Positions 46,414 through 54,430 of a stretch of 64,000 nucleotides of DNA are shown piece after piece. The DNA lies in assembly GCA_029238515.1 (NCBI GenBank), contig JAQWFW010000010.1:1-64000 (forward strand). The letters are read 5' to 3'. The stretch comes from Flavobacteriaceae bacterium (GTDB lineage: Bacteria; Bacteroidota; Bacteroidia; Flavobacteriales; Flavobacteriaceae). The translations under genes and the position numbers were made by a program. How positions within the stretch are numbered: the first letter of the stretch is position 1; each line of letters starts with the position of its first letter. The notes below the pieces were generated by a model. It was given only the letters and a program-made list of their open reading frames with translations, had not been told where the DNA came from and did no database searches.

Positions 46414-48168
46414 TTAGTGTGACGCTTCTTGAAGTTGCTTTTCGTATAGCGCTTTATAATATCCATTTTTGCTAATGAGCTGATTATGTGTACCTTCTTG
46501 CACAATTTCACCCTCTTCCAACACAATGATGTGGTCGGCATTTTTTGCCGAAGAAATTCTGTGACTAACAATAATTGTGGTCGTATTTTTAGTAATTTTT
46601 TTCAAATTATTTAAAATTTGCTCCTCAGTTTCGGTATCTACTGCCGATAGACAATCGTCTAAAAGTAATATTTGAGGAGACTTTATGAATGCTCTTGCTA
46701 TGGAAACGCGTTGTTTTTGCCCTCCAGAAAGTGTGATCCCACGTTCTCCTAAAATAGTTTCGTAGCCCTCGGAAAAATTAATGATATTTTCGTGGACAAC
46801 CGCATGTTTTGCTGCTTCAATCACTTCTTGTTGGCTAGCATCATTTTTCCCAAATTTGATATTATTGTTCAAAGTATCAGAGAACAAAAAGGGGTCTTGT
46901 GGCACATATCCAATACTCGCGCGTAGACTGTGAAGATTTACATCTTCAATAGGAATGTCATCTATTTTTATTTGTCCACTGCTGCTATTGTACATTCTTC
47001 CAATCAGTTCCAAAACAGTAGTTTTTCCACAGCCAGTTTTTCCAATAATGGCCAAAGTTTTGCCTTGTTCTATCGTGAAACTTATTCCTTTCAAGGCCTC
47101 AATATTGGTATCTATATATGTAAAGCGGACATTTTCAAAAGCAATCTTACCTTTTATTTTATTGGAGTCTTTTTGTGTATTGTAAACAGTTGGTTTTTGT
47201 TTTAAAAATGCATTGATACGTTTTTGAGAAGCTTCAGCTTGTTGTACCAACGATGTAACCCAGCCAACAGATGCTACAGGCCATGTCAGCATATTGACAT
47301 AAATTATGAATTCTGCAATTGTACCTAACTCTTTTATCTCTCCGTCAATGTATTGCTGCCCACCAATATAGATGACCAATAAGTTGCTAGTACCAATCAA
47401 TAAAAGCATTAGAGGAAAAAAGAAGGCCTGAGTTTTCGTTAAATTCAAACGCTTTTTACGTTGATCGTTGGATAAATCTGCAAAATTTTCTTCCGTTTCA
47501 TCTTCCAATGCATATGCTTTTGTAATCTTGATTCCACTAAAAATCTCCTGTGTAGTAGAGGTCAGTATAGAAAGTTGCTCTTGTACAATGGTACTTCGAG
47601 TATGTATAAACTTGCTTAGAAAATAGATCGATAAGGAAAGAACAGGCAACGGGATGATGGTGTAAAGTGTAAGTGAGGGTGCTTTACTGTACATATAAGC
47701 AAGAGCTACAACAAATAGTGTAATCATGTTTATGGTATACATTAGCGCAGGGCCAACATACATGCGCACTTTTCCAACGTCTTCCGAAATACGATTGATG
47801 AGGTCTCCTGTTCGGTTTTGCTTATAAAAAGGCAAACACAAACGTTGATAGTGAGCGTAAATTTCGTTTTTCAAATCAAACTCGATGTATCTTGATACAT
47901 TGATGAGCGTTTGCCGCATCAAAAACGTAAAAAATCCAGTAGCAATTGCTGCACCTAAAATCAAAAGGATTTTTAGCCCAATTGCTTTTTTGAAAAGCGC
48001 TTCATCGATGGGTGTTGATAGTTGTTCTGTAACCAAGGTAACGACATCGCCAATAAGTCGCGGAGTGAATAATGAAAAAATCTTTGCACAGGCCACAATA
48101 ATAATTCCAAGAACAACTCTGTACTTGTATTTGACAAAATATTTATTGAGGTAACGAAGTTCTTTCAT
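46414..48168 (-). CDS. ABC exporter (type I, fused transmembrane and ATPase domains)
   Basis: This 584-residue half-transporter has about six transmembrane helices in residues 15-310, then a complete ATPase domain. The P loop is IIGKTGCGKTTVLELIG, the signature LSGGQKQRVSIARAF, and the Walker B reads ILLLDDCLSAVD: the usual catalytic glutamate is replaced by aspartate, as in the degenerate site of heterodimeric exporters. It may partner with another half-transporter elsewhere. The ATG at 48168 is preferred over an in-frame TTG at 48180. The substrate is unknown (MsbA-like or multidrug-like). Confidence 0.9.
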   Translation of the reverse strand: MKELRYLNKYFVKYKYRVVLGIIIVACAKIFSLFTPRLIGDVVTLVTEQLSTPIDEALFKKAIGLKILLILGAAIATGFFTFLMRQTLINVSRYIEFDLKNEIYAHYQRLCLPFYKQNRTGDLINRISEDVGKVRMYVGPALMYTINMITLFVVALAYMYSKAPSLTLYTIIPLPVLSLSIYFLSKFIHTRSTIVQEQLSILTSTTQEIFSGIKITKAYALEDETEENFADLSNDQRKKRLNLTKTQAFFFPLMLLLIGTSNLLVIYIGGQQYIDGEIKELGTIAEFIIYVNMLTWPVASVGWVTSLVQQAEASQKRINAFLKQKPTVYNTQKDSNKIKGKIAFENVRFTYIDTNIEALKGISFTIEQGKTLAIIGKTGCGKTTVLELIGRMYNSSSGQIKIDDIPIEDVNLHSLRASIGYVPQDPFLFSDTLNNNIKFGKNDASQQEVIEAAKHAVVHENIINFSEGYETILGERGITLSGGQKQRVSIARAFIKSPQILLLDDCLSAVDTETEEQILNNLKKITKNTTTIIVSHRISSAKNADHIIVLEEGEIVQEGTHNQLISKNGYYKALYEKQLQEASH

Positions 48169-48257
48169 AATTTGAATCAATGCAAAGATACTTCTTAGAT
48201 TTTAGAAGATAAATGATAAAAAAACTAATTTTCAATTTTTTAAGACTAAAATAACAT

Positions 48258-48265
48258 TATTTTTG
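48258..48265 (+). promoter_or_regulatory. Candidate -7 box of the nusB operon
   Basis: TATTTTTG fits TAnnTTTG and lies 55 bases before the nusB ATG, but no TTTG is seen at the proper distance upstream. Confidence 0.4.
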
Positions 48266-48320
48266 CAAGGCAAATGCGAAAAATTTGCATTGTAATAATT
48301 ATACATAAGTTCTTTAGATC

Positions 48321-49259
48321 ATGCTAAATAGAAGACATATTCGTGCAAAAGTGATGCAAATTCTTTATGCACAAAAGAGCAATACTTCGGAGAAAGCTCT
48401 ATCTTCTCAATTGCAGCAAAATTTTGAGCATATGTATTCGTTATACTTACTCTTGCTGTCGTTGTTGTTGAAACTTCGCGAACGTGCCGAAGACCATCAA
48501 CAAAAAGCCAAACAAAAGTTCCGCCCTACACATGAAGATGAACACCCCAACACGCGCTTTGTTCAAAATGCACTTTTGGTCCATCTAGCCGAAAGCACAT
48601 CCTTAGCATCTAAATTAAAACATTACAATATCGATTTTTGGGAACACGATGGAGAGTACGTAGAGTTGCTGTTCCAAGAGATGATGCAAAGTGAATTGTA
48701 CAAGTTTTATATGAATACTTCTCAAACTTCATTTAAAAAGGACACTGATTTTGTTGTTGAGTTATTTAAAGAAATTATAGCACCAAATGAAAAGCTGTAT
48801 GATTATTTGGAAGACAAGAACCTTACTTGGATCGACGATTTACCTGTTGTAAATACAGCTTTGGTGAAACTATTCAATAAATTCAGAGAGAATTCGCCAG
48901 AAACATATTTTACGCCTCTACTTTTTAAAGATAAAGACGACGAAGGATTTGGGGTATTGTTGATGACCAAAACATTGAACAACGCAGAGAGGTTTAATGA
49001 AGAAATTATCTTGAACACAAAAAATTGGGACAAAGACCGTATTGCCACCATTGATTTTGTACTGCTCCAAATGGCACTTTGTGAACTCCAAGAATTTCCA
49101 ACCATTCCTGCCAAAGTCACCATAAACGAGTATATCGAATTGGCCAAAGAATATTCTACTCCAAAAAGTAATGTTTTTATCAATGGAGTTTTGGATAAAA
49201 TTGTACGAGAATATAAAGAGAACAAAACCTTGAACAAGAAAGGGCGTGGGTTAATGTAA
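48321..49259 (+). CDS. nusB: Transcription antitermination factor NusB (long form)
   Basis: This 312-residue protein is about twice the length of E. coli NusB. It begins with the NusB-type RNA-binding helix MLNRRHIRAKVMQILYAQ, has a long inserted helical region, and ends in the conserved NusB C-terminal part (RIATIDFVLLQMALCEL, KVTINEYIELAKEYSTPK, FINGVLDKI). The long form is normal in Bacteroidota. It heads an operon with the DUF1573 protein and yajC; coaE, which I expect after yajC in relatives, is missing here. Confidence 0.92.
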   Translation: MLNRRHIRAKVMQILYAQKSNTSEKALSSQLQQNFEHMYSLYLLLLSLLLKLRERAEDHQQKAKQKFRPTHEDEHPNTRFVQNALLVHLAESTSLASKLKHYNIDFWEHDGEYVELLFQEMMQSELYKFYMNTSQTSFKKDTDFVVELFKEIIAPNEKLYDYLEDKNLTWIDDLPVVNTALVKLFNKFRENSPETYFTPLLFKDKDDEGFGVLLMTKTLNNAERFNEEIILNTKNWDKDRIATIDFVLLQMALCELQEFPTIPAKVTINEYIELAKEYSTPKSNVFINGVLDKIVREYKENKTLNKKGRGLM

Positions 49260-49316
49260 TTTTTATTAAATTTAACCCGTAAAAAAAATTAACTTTTAAT
49301 CAATACATATTTACAC

Positions 49317-49802
49317 ATGAAAAAACTGTTTTTATGCTTCATTGCAACAGCACTTGTTTCTTTCACTTCTTGTAAAGAAAAAGCAACCGATAAAATAAAC
49401 CAAGAAAATGTAGAGAAAGCTGCAGAACGCGATGCCCAAGACATTGTCTATCCTGTTCTTTCTTTTGATAAAACTTCTCATGATTTTGGGGAAATCCAAA
49501 ATGGAACGCCAGTAGAGACTGTTTTTACATATACCAACTCAGGCCGTTCTCCACTTGTCGTTACAGACATAAAAAGTACCTGTGGGTGTACGGTTCCACA
49601 AGGGTGGAGTAGAGAACCCCTTGCACCTGGTGCATCGTCTCAATTTACGGTAAAGTTTAATGGAAAAGGAGCCAACAAAGTCTCTAAAACGATAACACTT
49701 ACAACCAACACTGAAAAAGGAAGAGAACAGGTACGTATTTCGGCCTTTATCACGCCAGATCCGAATGCCGCACCAGTGGCAAAACCAACAACAAATCAAT
49801 AG
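49317..49802 (+). CDS. DUF1573 family lipoprotein
   Basis: This 161-residue protein has a signal segment MKKLFLCFIATALVSFTSC with a likely lipidated cysteine at position 19, though the residue at -3 (Phe) is atypical. The domain HDFGEIQNGTPVETVFTYTN ... DIKSTCGCTVPQGW ... GASSQFTVKFNGKG matches DUF1573, an immunoglobulin-like fold common in the periplasm of Bacteroidota. The function is unknown. It lies between nusB and yajC, the usual gene order in this group. Confidence 0.9.
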   Translation: MKKLFLCFIATALVSFTSCKEKATDKINQENVEKAAERDAQDIVYPVLSFDKTSHDFGEIQNGTPVETVFTYTNSGRSPLVVTDIKSTCGCTVPQGWSREPLAPGASSQFTVKFNGKGANKVSKTITLTTNTEKGREQVRISAFITPDPNAAPVAKPTTNQ

Positions 49803-49810
49803 ATATACAC

Positions 49811-50098
49811 ATGGAAGGTTTGAGTAACTTTATGCCCTTTATTTTAATGTTTGTGATTGTGTATTTTTTCATGATCGCACCACAAATGAAGCGAGCCAAA
49901 AAAGAAAAACGATTTGCAGCAGCCCTAAAAAAAGGAGATCGTATAATTACGAAATCAGGAATGCATGGCAAAGTCACAGAACTCAACGATAAAGATGCCT
50001 CTTGTGTGATTGAAACACTTGCCGGTAAAATTAAATTTGACCGTTCTGCCATTTCTATGGAAATGACACAAAAACTAAGCGCTTCCAAAACGAAGTGA
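49811..50098 (+). CDS. yajC: Preprotein translocase subunit YajC
   Basis: This 95-residue protein has one N-terminal membrane helix (FMPFILMFVIVYFFMIAP) followed by the cytoplasmic YajC domain (KRFAAALKKGDRIITKSGMH, GKVTELND). YajC associates with SecDF in the Sec translocon. It starts 8 bases after the DUF1573 gene and is closed by a terminator 14 bases further on. Confidence 0.94.
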   Translation: MEGLSNFMPFILMFVIVYFFMIAPQMKRAKKEKRFAAALKKGDRIITKSGMHGKVTELNDKDASCVIETLAGKIKFDRSAISMEMTQKLSASKTK

Positions 50099-50112
50099 TT
50101 TGGTCTTACTTT

Positions 50113-50146
50113 AAAAAAAAAAAGCTGCCATATGGCAGCTTTTTTT
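50113..50146. terminator. Bidirectional terminator between yajC and pepT
   Basis: A perfect palindrome AGCTGCCATATGGCAGCT (50123-50140) is flanked by a long A-run and a seven-T run, which makes it usable on both strands. It overlaps the pepT stop codon. Confidence 0.9.
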
Positions 50147-51386
50147 ATGCGTATCTTTTTTGAGTGAGTTCAGCAATTTCACAAATGACTTGAGTAGCGC
50201 TCAGTATACTTTCTAGCGGGACATATTCGTAGCGTCCATGAAAATTGTGGCCACCAGCAAAAATATTAGGACAAGGCAATCCCATGTAACTGAGTTGAGA
50301 ACCATCTGTCCCCCCACGAATGGGTTTAATCAAGGGATTGATATTTAAGTTTTTCATGGCTTGTTCGGCAATAGCTACAATATGCATTACAGGCGTTACC
50401 TTCTCTTTCATGTTGAAATATTGGTCTTTGAGTTCTACCTCAAAAGTGGCCTCATCGTATTTTCTATTGAATGCTTCAATAAGTTGTTTTACGTTGGTTT
50501 TTCGCGCCTCAAAAAGATCAAAATCGTGGTCGCGGATGATGTATTTTAATACGGTTTTTTCGATCTTTCCTTCAATGTGATGCAAGTGATAAAAGCCCTC
50601 ATAGCCCTCTGTTTGTTCTGGGGTTTCGTTATTTGGCAAGCTGTCTATAAATTTTTGTGCATAATACATCGAATTAACCATTTTCCCTTTGGCATAGCCC
50701 GGATGAACGATTTTTCCATGAATGGTAATTTCGGCACTGGCCGCATTGAAATTTTCGTACTCCAACTCACCAACCTGACTGCCGTCCATAGTGTAGGCCC
50801 ATTGTGCCCCAAATTTTTTCACATCAAATTTATGCGCCCCTCTGCCTATTTCTTCGTCCGGAGTAAAGCCCACTTTAATGGGGCCATGTTTTATTTCTGG
50901 ATGTTGAACAAGGTATTCCATAGCACTCACGATTTCGCAAACGCCGGCTTTGTCGTCGGCACCAAGCAAGGTGGTACCGTCTGTGGTAATGAGTGTTTGC
51001 CCTTTATAAAGCAATAAATCTTCAAAATAATTGGGCGACAAAATGATGTTTTCTTTTTCATTCAACACAATATCTTTTCCATCGTAGTGTTCAACAATTT
51101 GAGGCGAAACTTTAGCAGCAGTAAAATCTGGTGAGGTATCAAAATGTGAAATAAATCCAATGGCTGGAACATCGTGATCTACATTAGAAGGCAAGGTACC
51201 CATAACATAGGCATGTTCATCGATGGTTACATCTTCTAATCCAATGGTTTCGAGTTCTTTAGCAAGAAGTTTAGCCAATATCCATTGTTTTTCTGTACTT
51301 GGTGTGGTTTTAGAATTTGGGTCGCTTTCGGTGTCAATTTTAACGTAAGTTAAGAAGCGATCGAGGATTTTATTTCTATCTAACAT
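50145..51386 (-). CDS. pepT: Peptidase T (tripeptidase, M20B)
   Basis: This 413-residue cytosolic dizinc aminopeptidase removes the N-terminal residue from tripeptides. The zinc-site motifs appear in order: [22 protein letters not shown] (bridging Asp), [11 protein letters not shown] (catalytic and zinc Glu) and [12 protein letters not shown] (final His). The full PepT length is present, including the lid domain between them. It is a single gene, convergent with yajC and divergent from pyrD. Confidence 0.94.
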   Translation of the reverse strand: MLDRNKILDRFLTYVKIDTESDPNSKTTPSTEKQWILAKLLAKELETIGLEDVTIDEHAYVMGTLPSNVDHDVPAIGFISHFDTSPDFTAAKVSPQIVEHYDGKDIVLNEKENIILSPNYFEDLLLYKGQTLITTDGTTLLGADDKAGVCEIVSAMEYLVQHPEIKHGPIKVGFTPDEEIGRGAHKFDVKKFGAQWAYTMDGSQVGELEYENFNAASAEITIHGKIVHPGYAKGKMVNSMYYAQKFIDSLPNNETPEQTEGYEGFYHLHHIEGKIEKTVLKYIIRDHDFDLFEARKTNVKQLIEAFNRKYDEATFEVELKDQYFNMKEKVTPVMHIVAIAEQAMKNLNINPLIKPIRGGTDGSQLSYMGLPCPNIFAGGHNFHGRYEYVPLESILSATQVICEIAELTQKRYA

Positions 51387-51483
51387 CTGTCATAGGATTT
51401 CTTCAAAAATAATTAACCTATACAAACAAGACAAATCTTATGCTTCTTTTGTTTTGAACCTTTTTTGTGTTCTCAAATTAATG

Positions 51484-51491
51484 TATTTTTG
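51484..51491 (+). promoter_or_regulatory. -7 box of the pyrD promoter
   Basis: TATTTTTG fits TAnnTTTG and ends 16 bases before the ATG at 51508, so the upstream in-frame ATG at 51454 cannot be used from it. A TTTG at 51464-51467 is 16 bases away, slightly short. Confidence 0.5.
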
Positions 51492-51507
51492 TGCTCAAAT
51501 TATTGCC

Positions 51508-52551
51508 ATGTACAAATCAGTTATTCGTTCACTTCTCTTTAAGTTTGACTCTGAAGCTGTACACTATTTTACGTTTCATATTATAAAATTATACTCAAAA
51601 ATTCCTTTTGTTTCATCCCTTATTCGCAGTGCTTTTCAAGTGAAGAATCCAGTTTTGAAACGTGAATTGTTTGGATTAAAGTTCGATAATCCTGTAGGCC
51701 TTGCTGCTGGATTCGATAAAAATGCGGTTCTTTTTAATGAACTTTCCAATTTTGGATTTGGATTTATTGAAATTGGTACCGTAACCCCAAAAGCTCAAGA
51801 AGGGAATCCTAAAAAGCGTCTTTTTCGACTCAAAGACGATCAGGGTTTGGTCAACAGAATGGGGTTCAATAACGCTGGACTTGATGCCGTGATAAAACAA
51901 CTGAAACGCAACAAAAAACGTCTTATTATTGGTGGTAATATTGGAAAAAATACAGAAACCCATCCCGAACAATACACAGATGATTATGCGGCATGTTTTA
52001 TGGCATTGCATCCTTTTGTAGACTATTTTGTACTCAATGTAAGTTGCCCAAACGTAGGAAGTCATGCAAAATTGACCGATAAAGATTATTTAGAAGAGCT
52101 GATTACTGAAATGAAGCGTTTGAACACGACTTTTGAAGTTCAAAAACCTATTTTACTTAAAATCGCACCAGATCTCAACAACAATCAGCTGGATGAAATT
52201 ATACAACTCATTGATGACACCAAAATAGCGGGTGTTATTGCGTCCAACACCTCTACATCTCGAGATGGATTGATGACGTCCAGACAAAGATTGAATGCTA
52301 TTGGCAATGGTGGCTTGAGTGGTCAACCCATAAAAGCCAAAAGTACCGAAGTGATTCGTTATTTATCTGAGCAAAGCAATAAAGCATTTCCTATTATTGG
52401 AGTAGGTGGAATACACTCAGCAGAAGATGCTTTGGAAAAAATAGAAGCTGGCGCAGATTTGATTCAAATTTATACCGGATTTATTTATGAAGGTCCAGCA
52501 CTTGTGAAACGCATCAACAAGGCACTCATCAAAAATGCTAAAGCAGTTTAA
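51508..52551 (+). CDS. pyrD: Dihydroorotate dehydrogenase, class 2 (quinone)
   Basis: This 347-residue enzyme oxidises dihydroorotate to orotate in pyrimidine synthesis and passes electrons to quinone. An N-terminal membrane-associating helix pair ([20 protein letters not shown]) marks class 2. FMN-site motifs are [32 protein letters not shown] and the C-terminal [13 protein letters not shown]; the catalytic serine is in NVSCPNVGS. The start at 51508 is preferred over 51454 because of the promoter position. LysE follows after two bases. Confidence 0.94.
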   Translation: MYKSVIRSLLFKFDSEAVHYFTFHIIKLYSKIPFVSSLIRSAFQVKNPVLKRELFGLKFDNPVGLAAGFDKNAVLFNELSNFGFGFIEIGTVTPKAQEGNPKKRLFRLKDDQGLVNRMGFNNAGLDAVIKQLKRNKKRLIIGGNIGKNTETHPEQYTDDYAACFMALHPFVDYFVLNVSCPNVGSHAKLTDKDYLEELITEMKRLNTTFEVQKPILLKIAPDLNNNQLDEIIQLIDDTKIAGVIASNTSTSRDGLMTSRQRLNAIGNGGLSGQPIKAKSTEVIRYLSEQSNKAFPIIGVGGIHSAEDALEKIEAGADLIQIYTGFIYEGPALVKRINKALIKNAKAV

Positions 52552-52553
52552 TT

Positions 52554-53174
52554 TTGAATACAGAAATCTTGATTTCTTTTGTGATCGTAACAGCGACTTT
52601 GGCTTTTTCACCAGGTCCAGATAATTTTTTTGTATTGATTCAAAGTGCTACACATGGCAAAAAATCTGGTATGGCTGTGATCTGTGGTTTGATGACGGGA
52701 TGTTTGGTGCACACTTCACTTGTCGCTTTTGGACTCTCAAGCTTTATTCAAGCCAATGAAAGATTGTATTTACTGCTTAAATTTTTTGGTGCTGCCTACA
52801 TGCTCTTTTTGGCTTATAAGGTTTATAAATCTAACCAAGATCTTAATGAAATTTCATCTGAAGTAAACAAAAAAACACAAATTGAGTTGTTCAAACAAGG
52901 TTTTGTAATGAATGTGCTCAATCCAAAGGTGTCCGTTTTCTTTTTAGCTTTTTTTCCTGCGTTTTTGTTTAGTGAAACCTTGGGATTAGTCGAACAATTC
53001 TATGTACTTGGTTTTTTATTTATCCTTACCTCTTTTTCGGTATTTTCTTTATTTGTAATCTTATCTGGTTTTTTTTCGAAGTTATTTTTGAATTCACCAA
53101 AAAAAATGAAAACACTCAAGCGTTTACAAATTGGTTTTTTTATTGGTATTGCAGTAGTGATTTTAAGAGGGTAA
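52554..53174 (+). CDS. LysE/RhtB family amino-acid exporter
   Basis: This 206-residue membrane protein has about six helices and the family signature AFSPGPDNFFVLIQSATHGK in the first helix region, followed by NVLNPKVSVFFLAFFPAF. It probably exports amino acids or a related small molecule. No ATG precedes the signature, so translation starts at the TTG at 52554, two bases after the pyrD stop; translational coupling is likely. Confidence 0.9.
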   Translation: MNTEILISFVIVTATLAFSPGPDNFFVLIQSATHGKKSGMAVICGLMTGCLVHTSLVAFGLSSFIQANERLYLLLKFFGAAYMLFLAYKVYKSNQDLNEISSEVNKKTQIELFKQGFVMNVLNPKVSVFFLAFFPAFLFSETLGLVEQFYVLGFLFILTSFSVFSLFVILSGFFSKLFLNSPKKMKTLKRLQIGFFIGIAVVILRG

Positions 53175-53191
53175 TATAAAACTAAGATTTT

Positions 53192-54169
53192 TTATTCGTA
53201 AATTTTCAAAGCTTCGTATTGCTCTTCAATAGCAACGACAAATTCTTCTTTCATTTTCTCTACGAGTTGTTTAACAGATGGGTTGTCTTGAATATTTGTA
53301 ACGCCCTGTCCAGCAGACCATATAGTACTCCAAGCTTTAGCTTCTTTTTCCATGGCATTAAGTTCATTACCGAAGTCAATTTTCTTAGATTTCTTTAGCA
53401 TTTCTTCAGTTATTCCCATAGCTTCTAAGCTTGGACGAAGAAAATTAGCTGAAACCCCCGAAATTGCAGCAGTATAAACCACATCACTTGCACCCGAGTT
53501 GATAATCATGTCCCTGTATTCTGCAGGTGCTTTGCTTTCTTTTGTATTGATGAATCGAGTACCCATATATGCAAAATCGGCACCCATTTGAAGAGCTGAA
53601 GCGACATCTCTGCCATTGGAAATACACCCAGAAAGAATGATTGTTTTCTTGAAAAACTTTTTTATTTCTGCGACAAAAGGCATAGGATTAAGTGTTCCTG
53701 CATGACCACCAGCCCCTGCAGAGACTAAGATTAATCCGTCTACACCAGCTTCGGCTGCTTTTTCGGCGTGGCGTTTTTTGATGACATCATGAAACACAAG
53801 ACCACCATAGCTATGCACTGCGCCAACAAGTTGGGGTACAGCTCCCAGAGAAGTGATGATGATTGGCACTTCATGTTTGATACATATTGCTAAATCTGCT
53901 TGAACTCTCGGATTGCTATGGTGTACAATTAGGTTTACACCAAATGGAGCTGCAGTTTTACCTGTTTCTTTTTCAAAGACCTTTAGCGCAGTTTTGATTT
54001 CAACGACCCATTCTTCAAAACCCTCCGTTGTACGTTGATTGAGGGCTGGAAATGTACCTACTATACCATTTTTGCAACATTCTATGACCAATTTCGGCCC
54101 AGAAATTAAAAACATTGGCGCTGCAATAACAGGTAGAGACAGTGCGCTTGCGAATTTTACTTTACTCAT
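53192..54169 (-). CDS. Nitronate monooxygenase / 2-nitropropane dioxygenase family protein
   Basis: This 325-residue FMN-binding TIM-barrel protein shows the family motifs: PVIAAPMFLISGPKLVIEC at the N-terminus, LILVSAGAGGHAGTLNP (phosphate-binding loop) and ADFAYMGTRFINTKES. The catalytic His near GAGGHAG is present. Members oxidise nitronates, but some have other roles (for example enoyl reductase), so substrate assignment is tentative. It is monocistronic and divergent from ppc. Confidence 0.85.
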   Translation of the reverse strand: MSKVKFASALSLPVIAAPMFLISGPKLVIECCKNGIVGTFPALNQRTTEGFEEWVVEIKTALKVFEKETGKTAAPFGVNLIVHHSNPRVQADLAICIKHEVPIIITSLGAVPQLVGAVHSYGGLVFHDVIKKRHAEKAAEAGVDGLILVSAGAGGHAGTLNPMPFVAEIKKFFKKTIILSGCISNGRDVASALQMGADFAYMGTRFINTKESKAPAEYRDMIINSGASDVVYTAAISGVSANFLRPSLEAMGITEEMLKKSKKIDFGNELNAMEKEAKAWSTIWSAGQGVTNIQDNPSVKQLVEKMKEEFVVAIEEQYEALKIYE

Positions 54170-54430
54170 TTTTTTTGTTTCCTAAATATACTAATTTATT
54201 GAATATTGGTTTAGCTTTTATGATAAAATTGGGAGTACCAGATTGTGGTTTTAACCAAGTGATGATTTACGCATTACTTTTTCAGCATAATGAATACGAC
54301 AATAAATAGCATATTTCATTGAGTAATTAATAATTTAAACTGTTAAAAATATCAATTCGGCAATTCGTTTTGTGCTGTATGTATAAAGAAGTCAGCTTTA
54401 TTATCTTTACAGCCAATTTAATAGAATTCT
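54170..54430. other. Intergenic region between the nitronate monooxygenase-like gene and ppc
   Basis: The 261 AT-rich bases hold no ORF or RNA gene that I can support. TATCTTTA (54402-54409) resembles a -7 box 21 bases before the ppc ATG. On the other strand TATATTTA (54183-54190, read on minus) could serve the monooxygenase-like gene. Neither has a convincing -33 partner. Confidence 0.4.
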
